A stretch of 64,000 bases of DNA from Bacteroidota bacterium. GTDB taxonomy: Bacteria > Bacteroidota > Bacteroidia > Bacteroidales > FEN-979. Made by a program: the position numbers and the translations under genes. The stretch is from contig JAPLDL010000019.1 in assembly GCA_026391735.1 (NCBI GenBank), forward strand, positions 124,001 to 188,000. The letters run 5' to 3'. Position 1 is the stretch's first letter. Each line of letters starts with the position of its first letter. Positions 48,175-58,003 of the stretch are shown piece after piece. The notes below the pieces were generated by a model. That model saw nothing but the letters and a program-made list of their open reading frames with translations. It made no database searches and was not told where the DNA came from.

Positions 48175-50223
48175 ATGAAGAGATTATTGTTCCTTATTTT
48201 GTTTTCTTTTTTCCTTATCTCATGTTCTTTTGCCCAAAAGGGAACTACTACTCAGCATGATACTCAGATGAAATGGTGGCGCGAGGCGCGCTTCGGCATG
48301 TTCATCCACTGGGGGCTCTATTCTGTTCCTGCAGGAACCTGGAACGAAAAAACAGGTTACGGGGAATGGATCCGGACCTCAGCGGAGATCCCTTTGGAAA
48401 CCTATGAACAATTCATGCCGCGATTCAACCCCGTTGGTTTTAATGCGGATGAATGGGTTAAAGCGGCCAGGGATGCTGGGATGAGATATATAGTGATCAC
48501 TTCAAAACATCATGATGGGTTTTGCATGTTTGATACCAAACAAACAGACTTCAACATTATGAAAACTCCGTTTAAACGGGATCCTATGAAGGAACTTGCG
48601 GTTGCCTGTGAAAAATATGGTTTGAAATTTTGTTTTTATTATTCCATTATGGACTGGCACCATCCTGATTACCTTCCCAGAAGGGAATGGGAGAAAGACC
48701 GTACGGTGGGAGATGCTGATTACAATAAATACGTGGCATACATGAAAGCTGAATTGAAGGAATTACTGACTCAATACGGCAACATAGGCGTGCTGTGGTT
48801 TGACGGCGAATGGGAACCAACATGGAACCAAACCCGCGGGCTTGACCTGTATAATTATGTAAAAGGACTTCAGCCATCCATCCTTGTAAATAACAGGGTG
48901 GGTGCAGGAAGGCTGGACATGGAAGGCTTGACCAAACAAGGAATGTTCGGTGGAGATTTCGGCACTCCCGAGCAGCAGATTCCTCCCACCGGACTTCCGG
49001 GTACCGATTGGGAAACCTGCATGACCATGAACGATCATTGGGGGTATAACAGTAACGATAAAAATTTCAAGAGTTCGAAGGAGATCATTCGCATGCTCGT
49101 TGATATTGCTTCAAAAGGGGGCAATTACCTTCTGAACGTCGGCCCTACTTCTCTCGGGACATTCCCCCGGGAAAGTATAGACAGGCTAAGGGATATCGGC
49201 AAATGGATGGAACTTAATTCCGAATCGGTTTATGGAACCAATGCCAGTCCTTTTGTTTCGACCCCATGGGGAAGATGTACCATGAAATCAGTGAAAGGAG
49301 GCTTCAGGCTGTATCTTCATGTGTTTAATTGGCCGGCAAACTCACAACTCCTTGTTGGAGGTTGCCTGAATAAAGTGAATAAGGCCTTTATCCTTTCCGA
49401 CAAGAATCATCCCGCTCTGAAAACCGTCAGGGTGGATGATGCAATCATCATTTCAGTTCCTTCAGCTCCACCCGACTCCATCAACACAGTAGTTGTTCTG
49501 GATTTTAAAGGAGCTCCTGATTTTACAGATCCACCTGAGATCAGTGCCGCTTTTTCCAGCCTGGTAGATTCCCTGAAAATCACACTAAGCTCACCCCGCC
49601 CGAAGGTTGAAATCAGGTTTGTGGTCAGCGATACCGTAAAACAGGTTGATATGGGAGGTGTACTTTACCAAGGGCCTTTTAACCTGTACAACGAATACGT
49701 GGTAAATGCCCGCTGCTTCAGGGATGGCAAACCGGTGAGCGGAACAAGCAGCCGGCGATTTGAACTTAAGGTACCTTATGCCGCCAGGGCTGTTTCTGAA
49801 CTTAAACCTGGACTCTCATACCGCTATTTTGAAGGTGAATGGGATAACATGCCGAATTTTAAGAAATTGCAACAATGGGTTTTTGGAACTGTGGATACCC
49901 TGACCCTGGCCCCTAAAAAACGCAATGAAAATTTTGCAATGTATTTTTTCGGATATATAAAGGTCCCGAAACGGACATTATATAAGTTTACCCTTTCGTC
50001 GGATGACGGAAGTAAACTGTTTATCGATGACAGGCTGATGATCAATAACGACGGACTTCATTCGATGCTTGAAAAAGGCATGGAAACCGGACTTAACGCA
50101 GGGTATCATGCGATCAGGGTGGAGTATCTTCAGCGCACCGGAAGCGCCGGGCTCGAGCTGTATATAGAAAGCCCTGGAGTTCCAAAAAAACTGGTAACAA
50201 AAGAGATGCTTTTCCATGAATAG
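48175..50223 (+). CDS. Alpha-L-fucosidase (GH29) with C-terminal PA14-like domain
   Basis: WWREARFGMFIHWGLYSVPAGTW; YIVITSKHHDGFCMFDTK; VLWFDGEW; C-terminal FTLSSDDGSKLFIDDRLMINNDGLH. Confidence 0.95.
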   Translation: MKRLLFLILFSFFLISCSFAQKGTTTQHDTQMKWWREARFGMFIHWGLYSVPAGTWNEKTGYGEWIRTSAEIPLETYEQFMPRFNPVGFNADEWVKAARDAGMRYIVITSKHHDGFCMFDTKQTDFNIMKTPFKRDPMKELAVACEKYGLKFCFYYSIMDWHHPDYLPRREWEKDRTVGDADYNKYVAYMKAELKELLTQYGNIGVLWFDGEWEPTWNQTRGLDLYNYVKGLQPSILVNNRVGAGRLDMEGLTKQGMFGGDFGTPEQQIPPTGLPGTDWETCMTMNDHWGYNSNDKNFKSSKEIIRMLVDIASKGGNYLLNVGPTSLGTFPRESIDRLRDIGKWMELNSESVYGTNASPFVSTPWGRCTMKSVKGGFRLYLHVFNWPANSQLLVGGCLNKVNKAFILSDKNHPALKTVRVDDAIIISVPSAPPDSINTVVVLDFKGAPDFTDPPEISAAFSSLVDSLKITLSSPRPKVEIRFVVSDTVKQVDMGGVLYQGPFNLYNEYVVNARCFRDGKPVSGTSSRRFELKVPYAARAVSELKPGLSYRYFEGEWDNMPNFKKLQQWVFGTVDTLTLAPKKRNENFAMYFFGYIKVPKRTLYKFTLSSDDGSKLFIDDRLMINNDGLHSMLEKGMETGLNAGYHAIRVEYLQRTGSAGLELYIESPGVPKKLVTKEMLFHE

Positions 50224-53200
50224 GCTCCCACTTGTTGTGAAGCTGTCCATATTCATTCTGTTTGCTTTCTGCGGCATATCAGCAGCTCAAAATCCGGGAT
50301 GGCCTGGAGTATTTTACAAAGGATGGGAACATTCCTTAAAAGGAGGGGGCTTCGGATACCATTCCCCCGAACCGGATGTTAAATCTTCCTTGCTCGTCCG
50401 CTCTGAAGATTCCACAATGTATATCGAATGGGAAACCGAAAAGGTATCTTCTGAACTTGCTTCAGGGAGTGTTCAGTTTGTGTGGATGTTCGGAATAGAC
50501 GCCAATCCGAACGGCCATTCTTACAAGCTCTTCCTGAACGGGAAGTTCTGCCTGGAATTCGCCAACCCGGTAGTATCTGAGAAAAAGGCCTGGTCGGTGA
50601 AAGGTGCAAACGGGGTTACTCTTGACTTCATGACAACAATGCTTGACAAATTCAATGACCCCATGGGATATGCCTTTCTTACACTGCCATCGACCCTCGT
50701 AAAAAAAGGAGAAAGACAAAACCTTAGAGTTTGTGGTGAAACTGCGGGAAGCCGCAGCTGGTATATGACCTTTGAAGCGGCGGTCGCTGAAAAAATCACA
50801 GTGGAACAGCAAGAGGCTGTCATCCGAGGAGCTGATCATAAAAATTATTTTGGGGTCATCGCTGGTTTTGTCCGCCTTGGCAATGCCGTCAAAGCCATTA
50901 TTGAACCATCGGCAGGTACATCGATACCCCTCACACTTCAGCCGGGATACAACACGGTAAGTTTGTTGTTCCCCGAAACGGATTCAATCCAAAAACAGGT
51001 CTTAAAGATCAAAGTGGAAGGACAAAGCCTGGTTTTGAAAGAGATCGCCCTGCATCCTGTAAGGCATTGGAAGATTTATTTCGTCCAGCATGCCCATACC
51101 GATATTGGATATACCCGTCCGCAAACCGAAATCCTGCCTGAGCATTTGAGGTATATTGATTATGCGCTCGATTATTGCGACCAAACTGATTCCTTTCCCG
51201 ATGCAGCGAAATTCAGGTGGACCTGCGAGACATCCTGGGCAGTGAAAGAATACCTTGAGACAAGGCCTCCTGACCAGATAGAAAGACTGCGCAGAAGGCT
51301 GAAGGAAGGCAGGATAGAACTCACCGCACTCTATCTCAATTCATCCGACCTCGGTGACGAAACCACTATCGCGGCATCACTTCAGCCGGTAACTTATTTT
51401 CGAAGCCTGGGTTTTAAAGTGAAGACTGCCATGCAGGACGATATCAACGGGGTACCCTGGTGCCTGGTAGATTACCTCAGCGGGGCCGGCGTCGGCTATC
51501 TGAACATGGGGCAGAATACAGACCGCGCCAGGAAACCTTTTAACCGGCCCACGACTTTCCTTTGGGAAAGCCCTTCGGGTAAGAGGATCATAGTGAACCG
51601 TCCCGAACATTATATGTGGGGGAACAATATGGGTATAATCTCCGGTACGGAAGCTCTCGGGAGAAACCTGCTTCCCCACCTTTCAGAGATTACAGGCAAA
51701 GGATATCCCTTCAATGAATACGCAATCCAGTTCAGCGGTTATTTTACCGATAATTCTCCCCCTTCAACCACTGCCTGTAAAATCGTGAAGGAGTGGAATG
51801 AAATGTATGTTTGGCCGGAACTCAGGCTTGCAACGATCTCGGAATTCCTTGACCTGGTGAAAGAAAAACATGCTTCGGAACTTCCTGTGATACACGGTGC
51901 ATGGCCCGACTGGTGGATTGATGGTTTCGGTTCAGCTGCTCTTACAACCGCCTATACCCGTATGGCTCATGCCGACTTCATTGCAAACGACGGACTTATG
52001 TCTGTTTCGAAAATCATGGGTGCCAATCGAAACAGGCATGTTGAAGAACTGCACCAGCAGATCTTCGAGGATCTTGCTTTTTATGATGAGCATACTTTCG
52101 GAGCAGCTGAAAGTATTTCAGATCCGATGTGCGAAAACAGCGTGGTCCAGCTGGGAGAAAAACTCTCTTACACCTGGGAAGCAGTTAAAAAAAACCGGAT
52201 TCTGCGGGAAGAGGTTATGGGTTGCCTGCAAGACCATCTGCCTTCATATCCGGGGGAAGCCTCCGTTTCCGTTGTTAATACAATGAGCTGGACCCGGAGC
52301 GGGGATGTTAACCTGTATATTGACCACCAGCTCCTCCCTGGCGACAAGCAGTTCAGGATACTGGACCCGGAGAATCAGGAAGTGAAAGCCCAGTCATGGA
52401 GCGAAAGATCTGAAGGCAGTTACTGGACGCTTCATGTTGATAAGGTCCCGCCCATGGGATATAATTCCTATCGTATTGAAGTTACATCAGAACCGTTAAG
52501 GCATCCTGTCAGGAAAAAGTTCAATGGTTCTCTCGAAAATCAGTGGTATGTTTTAAAAATTGATCCTGCCAGCGGCAAGATCACCAGCCTGTATGACAAA
52601 GATGCCCGTCGCGAACTGAATGAGGGTTCCGGGAAATACGGCTTTGGGGAAGTTATATACGAAACCCTTGGCAAGAATCGTGAACAGCTTTCCAACGGGC
52701 ACCTTGAAGAATACAGTAGAAGGGTATGGGATCAGGTTAAAATTTCGGATATTTCAGATGGATCAGTGTGGACAAGCCTTAATTTGACAGGACAGATTCC
52801 TGCATGTGCAGATGCCGGCGGGATCAGCTGCGAGATTAGGCTGTATAAAGCCGAAAAAAAGATCGAATTCAGATACTCCATGAAAAAACTCCCCGTGACT
52901 GACCCTGAGGGGGTTTATATCTCATTTCCTTTCAAAATGAAGAAAGAAAACAAGGTTTGTTTCGAAGTTGCAGGAGCTGTCGTTGAAGCCGGCAAGGACC
53001 AGATAAACGGTTCGGCCACCGACTGGCAGGGGATACAGAATTATGTTTCGCTCAGCGATGACAGCTGCGGAGTGGTGTTTGTATCTCCCGAGATCCCCAT
53101 TGTACAGCTTGGCGATATCAACCTGGGCCAATTCCGGCCCCTGGTTCAAAAACCAAAGCCGGTGATTTACTCCTGGGTCCTGAATAATTACTGGACTACC

Positions 53201-53653
53201 AATTTCCTGGCCAGCCAGGAGGGTGAGCTCAAATGGACCTATATAATTACTTCGGGCCCGGCTGTGGCAAATGACGCTGCGGCAAGGTTTGCCTGGGGTT
53301 CAAGAGTGCCGATGATTGCCAGGGTCCTGCCTGCTTCAGGCCACGAAAACACTAAACCACTTTCAGCGGGATTTATGGGAGATATATCCCCGAATCTGCT
53401 TCTTATAAACTCACAACCTTCAGCCGGATATACAGGCATAGTCTACCAGCTGAGGGAAACTGCGGGCTTCCCGCTAACCTTTAAGCCACTGCTGTTGCTG
53501 AAGCTGCCGGACGAGGTTTTAGAAAACGGCAGAAAAAAAATTGTGGCTACGCTTGTCAATGCCATCGGGGAGGAAATTAAACCACTTTCAGGAGATGTGA
53601 GTATATCGGCCTTTGAAACAGTATTTATTAAACTGGAATGGAATGAACAGTAA
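50216..53653 (+). CDS. GH38-like alpha-mannosidase family glycoside hydrolase
   Basis: YFVQHAHTDIGYTRPQTEI; AMQDDINGVPWCLVDYLSGAGVGYLNMG; long C-terminal beta-sandwich. Confidence 0.83.
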   Translation: MNRLPLVVKLSIFILFAFCGISAAQNPGWPGVFYKGWEHSLKGGGFGYHSPEPDVKSSLLVRSEDSTMYIEWETEKVSSELASGSVQFVWMFGIDANPNGHSYKLFLNGKFCLEFANPVVSEKKAWSVKGANGVTLDFMTTMLDKFNDPMGYAFLTLPSTLVKKGERQNLRVCGETAGSRSWYMTFEAAVAEKITVEQQEAVIRGADHKNYFGVIAGFVRLGNAVKAIIEPSAGTSIPLTLQPGYNTVSLLFPETDSIQKQVLKIKVEGQSLVLKEIALHPVRHWKIYFVQHAHTDIGYTRPQTEILPEHLRYIDYALDYCDQTDSFPDAAKFRWTCETSWAVKEYLETRPPDQIERLRRRLKEGRIELTALYLNSSDLGDETTIAASLQPVTYFRSLGFKVKTAMQDDINGVPWCLVDYLSGAGVGYLNMGQNTDRARKPFNRPTTFLWESPSGKRIIVNRPEHYMWGNNMGIISGTEALGRNLLPHLSEITGKGYPFNEYAIQFSGYFTDNSPPSTTACKIVKEWNEMYVWPELRLATISEFLDLVKEKHASELPVIHGAWPDWWIDGFGSAALTTAYTRMAHADFIANDGLMSVSKIMGANRNRHVEELHQQIFEDLAFYDEHTFGAAESISDPMCENSVVQLGEKLSYTWEAVKKNRILREEVMGCLQDHLPSYPGEASVSVVNTMSWTRSGDVNLYIDHQLLPGDKQFRILDPENQEVKAQSWSERSEGSYWTLHVDKVPPMGYNSYRIEVTSEPLRHPVRKKFNGSLENQWYVLKIDPASGKITSLYDKDARRELNEGSGKYGFGEVIYETLGKNREQLSNGHLEEYSRRVWDQVKISDISDGSVWTSLNLTGQIPACADAGGISCEIRLYKAEKKIEFRYSMKKLPVTDPEGVYISFPFKMKKENKVCFEVAGAVVEAGKDQINGSATDWQGIQNYVSLSDDSCGVVFVSPEIPIVQLGDINLGQFRPLVQKPKPVIYSWVLNNYWTTNFLASQEGELKWTYIITSGPAVANDAAARFAWGSRVPMIARVLPASGHENTKPLSAGFMGDISPNLLLINSQPSAGYTGIVYQLRETAGFPLTFKPLLLLKLPDEVLENGRKKIVATLVNAIGEEIKPLSGDVSISAFETVFIKLEWNEQ

Positions 53654-54725
53654 AAGTTATCTTATCCTGGACGACGGTACAAGGCTTGAAGGGAAGCAGT
53701 TCGGGGCCGACCGCTCCGTTGCGGGAGAGGTGGTGTTCAACACCGCCATGACAGGTTACCCCGAAAGCCTTACCGATCCGTCATATAAGGGGCAGATCCT
53801 CGTGCTCACCTTTCCCCTCATCGGGAATTACGGAGTACCCCGCGACAGGTTTGAAAAAGGGCTTTCAAGGTTCTTCGAATCCGACCACGTGCATATCACC
53901 GGCCTCGTCATCTCCGATTATTCGGTCGATTACAGCCACTGGAACGCCATGAAAAGCCTCAGCGACTGGCTTCGCGAATACAACATCCCAGGGCTGTATG
54001 GCATTGATACCCGGGCCCTCACCAAGCACCTCCGCGAAAAAGGCACTATGCTGGGAAAGCTCATCTCGCCTGCCGAAGGCGACATCGAATGGTACGATCC
54101 CAACTCCGACAACCTGGTAGCCCAGGTCAGCATTCCAAAACCCGAGATCTACCAGGGCAATGAAGAGAAGGTGATCCTGGTCGACTGCGGGGTGAAAAAC
54201 AACATCCTCCGCTGTCTTATCGACCTTGGAGTTACTGTCAAGAGGGTGCCCTGGGATTATGATTTTACAAATGAGGAGTACGGCGGATTAGTTCTCTCCA
54301 ATGGTCCGGGCGACCCCCAAATGTGCGCGGCAACCATCAGCCACCTTTCAAAAGCGCTTGAGAGGGATACGCCTGTATTCGGCATCTGCCTGGGAAACCA
54401 GCTGCTCTCGATAGCAGGAGGGGCAAAGACCTACAAACTCAAATACGGGCACAGGGGCTATAACCAACCCGTGCTGCAGGTGGGAACCAACAGGGCCTAT
54501 ATCACCAGCCAGAACCATGGCTTTGCAGTTGACAATGAAACCCTGGGCGCCGACTGGGAACCCTATTTCATAAACCTGAACGATAATACCAACGAGGGGA
54601 TCAGGCATAAGAAAAAACCCTTCATGTCGACCCAGTTCCATCCCGAAGCCTCGGGTGGCCCCAACGATACCAGGTTCCTGTTTGATGAGTTTTACCGTTT
54701 GATGCAGAAAGGGAATTCGAAATGA
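53643..54725 (+). CDS. carA: Carbamoyl-phosphate synthase small subunit
   Basis: LDDGTRLEGKQFGADRSVAGEVVFNTAMTGYPESLTDPSY; FGICLGNQLLSIAGG; start at 53643 overlaps the GH38 stop. Confidence 0.97.
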   Translation: MNSKSYLILDDGTRLEGKQFGADRSVAGEVVFNTAMTGYPESLTDPSYKGQILVLTFPLIGNYGVPRDRFEKGLSRFFESDHVHITGLVISDYSVDYSHWNAMKSLSDWLREYNIPGLYGIDTRALTKHLREKGTMLGKLISPAEGDIEWYDPNSDNLVAQVSIPKPEIYQGNEEKVILVDCGVKNNILRCLIDLGVTVKRVPWDYDFTNEEYGGLVLSNGPGDPQMCAATISHLSKALERDTPVFGICLGNQLLSIAGGAKTYKLKYGHRGYNQPVLQVGTNRAYITSQNHGFAVDNETLGADWEPYFINLNDNTNEGIRHKKKPFMSTQFHPEASGGPNDTRFLFDEFYRLMQKGNSK

Positions 54726-57700
54726 CGACAAACGATATTAAGAAAGATATTCGCAAGGTGATCATCCTCGGCTCAGGCGCCCTCAAAATAGGGGAGGCCG
54801 GGGAATTTGACTATTCAGGTTCCCAGGCCCTGAAAGCCCTGAAAGAGGAAGGGATATCGACGGTGCTGGTCAACCCCAACATTGCCACCATCCAGACTTC
54901 CGAAGAAATTGCAGATAAGGTTTATTTTCTCCCGGTGACTCCCGAATTCGTGGAAAGGGTGATTGAAAAGGAAAAACCCGATGGCATCCTGCTATCCTTC
55001 GGAGGGCAAACCGCCCTGAATTGCGGGGTAACCCTCTTCAAGACAGGAGTGCTGGAGAAACATAATGTAAAAGTGCTGGGAACACCGGTGCAGACTATCA
55101 TCGACACCGAGGACAGGGAACGCTTCGTTAACAAGCTGCTAGAGATAGGAGTTAAAACCCCGGCCAGCTTTGCTGTGGAATCAACCGAAGCGGCCATGGA
55201 AGCGGCTTCAAAGATAGGTTTCCCCATTATCATTCGCGCTGCATTCACATTAGGCGGACAAGGCAGCGGGTTTAGCGGGAACGAAGAAGACCTGAAAATA
55301 TCGGCTGCCAAAGCATTTTCATATTCCCCCCAGATCCTTGTCGAGGAAAGCCTCAAAGGCTGGAAGGAGATAGAATACGAGGTGGTTCGCGACCGATACG
55401 ACAACTGCATCACGGTTTGCAATATGGAGAACTTCGACCCCCTCGGCATCCATACCGGCGAAAGCATTGTTGTCGCACCTTCGCAAACCCTCACCAACGC
55501 CGAGTATTACAAGCTTCGCGACCTTTCCATCAAGGTCATCAGGCATCTCGGTATCGTGGGAGAATGCAATATACAGTATGCCCTCAACCCCGATTCGGAG
55601 GAATACCGTGTGATCGAGGTCAATGCCCGCTTATCCAGGTCATCGGCCCTGGCATCAAAAGCAACGGGTTATCCCCTGGCTTTCGTAGCCGCAAAACTGG
55701 CCCTGGGCTATGGCCTTCATGAACTGAAAAACTCGGTCACAAAGGTCACTTCGGCGTTTTTTGAGCCTGCACTGGATTACATAGTCGTGAAGATCCCCCG
55801 TTGGGACCTTGGCAAATTCAGCGGGGTCTCAAAACAGATCGGCTCCAGTATGAAAAGCGTGGGTGAGATCATGGCCATAGGCCGTAGTTTTGAAGAAGCC
55901 ATTCAGAAGGGTCTGCGGATGATAGGGCAGGGGATGCATGGTTTCGTAGGGAACAAGGACCTCGAAGTCGAAGACATAGAAACCGAGCTCACAGAGCCTA
56001 CCGACATGAGGATATTCGTGATCGCCCAGGCCCTGGAAGCAGGGTTAACGGTCGACAGGATATGGGAACTCACACGCATCGACCGCTGGTTCCTGTATAA
56101 GCTGCAGAACATCTTCCGCCTCAGCCACGGGCTTTCAAAAATAACCTCACTGGAGGAACTCCCCGACGAACTGCTGAAAGAGGCCAAACGCCTGGGTTTT
56201 TCCGACTTCCAGGTCGCCAGGCTCATTTTGAAACACGATAAGACCGAGGTTGGCCGTGACATGCTGCTGGTTAGGGAACACCGTATCAACCGCGGTATCC
56301 TGCCCATGGTCAAGCAAATAGACACTCTTGCTGCAGAATACCCCGCAGTGACCAATTATCTTTACATGACCTATGGAGGCACGGAGCATGATATAGATTA
56401 TGCAGCCGATGCCACTTCCCTTCAAAGATCGGTGATAGTGCTGGGTTCAGGTGCCTATCGCATCGGCAGCTCTGTCGAGTTCGACTGGTGCAGCGTGAAT
56501 GCCCTCACCACGGTCCAGAAAGCAGGCTACCGATCGGTCATGATCAACTACAATCCCGAGACAGTCAGCACCGATTACGATCTCTGCGACAGGCTGTATT
56601 TTGACGAGCTCTCATTTGAACGGGTGATGGATATCATCACGCTCGAAAACCCGGCCGGGGTGATCATTTCGATGGGCGGACAAATTCCCAACAACCTTGC
56701 CCTCAGGCTGCATGCACAGGGCGTTCATGTACTCGGCACCTCACCCATCGATATCGACAGGGCCGAGGACAGGCATAAATTCTCCTCCCTTCTCGACGAA
56801 CTTGGCATCGACCAGCCCCGCTGGCAGGAGCTTACTAGTCTTGACGATATTTACAAGTTTGCAGAAAAGGTGGGTTTCCCGGTCCTGGTAAGGCCTTCGT
56901 ATGTATTGTCGGGAGCAGCCATGAACGTGGTCTCCAACATTAACGAACTGGAATATTTCCTGAAACTTGCAGCAAAAGTCTCGAAGGAACACCCGGTCGT
57001 TGTCTCTGAATTCATCCAGGAAGCCAAGGAGATCGAAATAGATGCTATTGCACGAAAAGGTGAGATCGTGGTATATGCCATCTCGGAGCATGTTGAATTT
57101 GCAGGGGTGCATTCAGGCGATGCAACCATCGTATTCCCTCCTCAAAAACTCTACATAGAAACCGTAAGAAGGATCAAGAGAATAAGCCGTGATATTGCAG
57201 ACTCTCTCAATATCACAGGACCTTTCAACATTCAGTTCCTTGCCAAGAACAACGATATCAAGGTCATCGAATGCAACCTCAGGGCATCGCGCTCCTTCCC
57301 CTTCGTATCGAAGGTCCTAAAGACCAATCTCATCGAGATCGGAACTCAGGTGATGCTTGGCCTTTCCTTTGAAAAACCCGATAAATCCCTGTTCGACCTC
57401 GATTACATTGGAGTGAAAGCCCCCCAGTTCTCCTTCTCACGTTTAAGCAAGGCCGATCCCATCCTGGGCGTCGATATGGCTTCAACAGGGGAAGTGGGCT
57501 GCATTGGAGATACATTTTCGGAAGCCATTCTCAAAGCCATGCTCAGCGTAGGCTACAGGATACCCGGCAAGAATATCATGCTCTCAACAGGTCCTGCCAA
57601 GGCAAAGACAACCTTGCTTGAAGGCTGCCGGATGCTGTCAGAGCTTGGGTATAACCTGTATGCAACCCCCGGCACGGCCGAATTCCTGAGATCTTTTGAT

Positions 57701-57967
57701 ATCCAGTCAACTGTCCTTCACTGGCCCGACGAAGACCTCAAACCCAACATCGTGGACTATCTCAAGGAACGAAAGATCGACCTGGTGATCAACATCCCCA
57801 AGAACCTTTCACGTACCGAGCTCAACAACGATTACCTCATCCGCCGTACATCTGTAGATTACAATATCCCCCTTATCACCAACGCCAACCTTGCCAATGC
57901 CTTCATCATGGCATTCTGCCTGCTAAAGCCTGAGGATATTGAGATCAAGAGCTGGGATGAATATTGA
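54722..57967 (+). CDS. carB: Carbamoyl-phosphate synthase large subunit
   Basis: ILGSGALKIGEAGEFDYSGSQALKAL; duplicated ATP-grasp halves; VIVLGSGAYRIGSSVEFDW; MGS domain. Confidence 0.97.
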   Translation: MTTNDIKKDIRKVIILGSGALKIGEAGEFDYSGSQALKALKEEGISTVLVNPNIATIQTSEEIADKVYFLPVTPEFVERVIEKEKPDGILLSFGGQTALNCGVTLFKTGVLEKHNVKVLGTPVQTIIDTEDRERFVNKLLEIGVKTPASFAVESTEAAMEAASKIGFPIIIRAAFTLGGQGSGFSGNEEDLKISAAKAFSYSPQILVEESLKGWKEIEYEVVRDRYDNCITVCNMENFDPLGIHTGESIVVAPSQTLTNAEYYKLRDLSIKVIRHLGIVGECNIQYALNPDSEEYRVIEVNARLSRSSALASKATGYPLAFVAAKLALGYGLHELKNSVTKVTSAFFEPALDYIVVKIPRWDLGKFSGVSKQIGSSMKSVGEIMAIGRSFEEAIQKGLRMIGQGMHGFVGNKDLEVEDIETELTEPTDMRIFVIAQALEAGLTVDRIWELTRIDRWFLYKLQNIFRLSHGLSKITSLEELPDELLKEAKRLGFSDFQVARLILKHDKTEVGRDMLLVREHRINRGILPMVKQIDTLAAEYPAVTNYLYMTYGGTEHDIDYAADATSLQRSVIVLGSGAYRIGSSVEFDWCSVNALTTVQKAGYRSVMINYNPETVSTDYDLCDRLYFDELSFERVMDIITLENPAGVIISMGGQIPNNLALRLHAQGVHVLGTSPIDIDRAEDRHKFSSLLDELGIDQPRWQELTSLDDIYKFAEKVGFPVLVRPSYVLSGAAMNVVSNINELEYFLKLAAKVSKEHPVVVSEFIQEAKEIEIDAIARKGEIVVYAISEHVEFAGVHSGDATIVFPPQKLYIETVRRIKRISRDIADSLNITGPFNIQFLAKNNDIKVIECNLRASRSFPFVSKVLKTNLIEIGTQVMLGLSFEKPDKSLFDLDYIGVKAPQFSFSRLSKADPILGVDMASTGEVGCIGDTFSEAILKAMLSVGYRIPGKNIMLSTGPAKAKTTLLEGCRMLSELGYNLYATPGTAEFLRSFDIQSTVLHWPDEDLKPNIVDYLKERKIDLVINIPKNLSRTELNNDYLIRRTSVDYNIPLITNANLANAFIMAFCLLKPEDIEIKSWDEY

Positions 57968-58003
57968 GAAACTTCGATTTACGATTAACGGATCACGGTT
58001 AAT

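Noticed and set aside
54922-55497. 191-aa ORF antisense to carB
   Set aside because: Shadow ORF opposite a strongly conserved gene; Ser-rich composition typical of antisense frames, no family signal.
53643-57967. Apparent GC/C-ending codon enrichment in carAB as a sign of horizontal transfer
   Set aside because: Hand counts of a few lines overlap with neighbouring genes such as GH38; no reliable difference without a proper codon-usage calculation.
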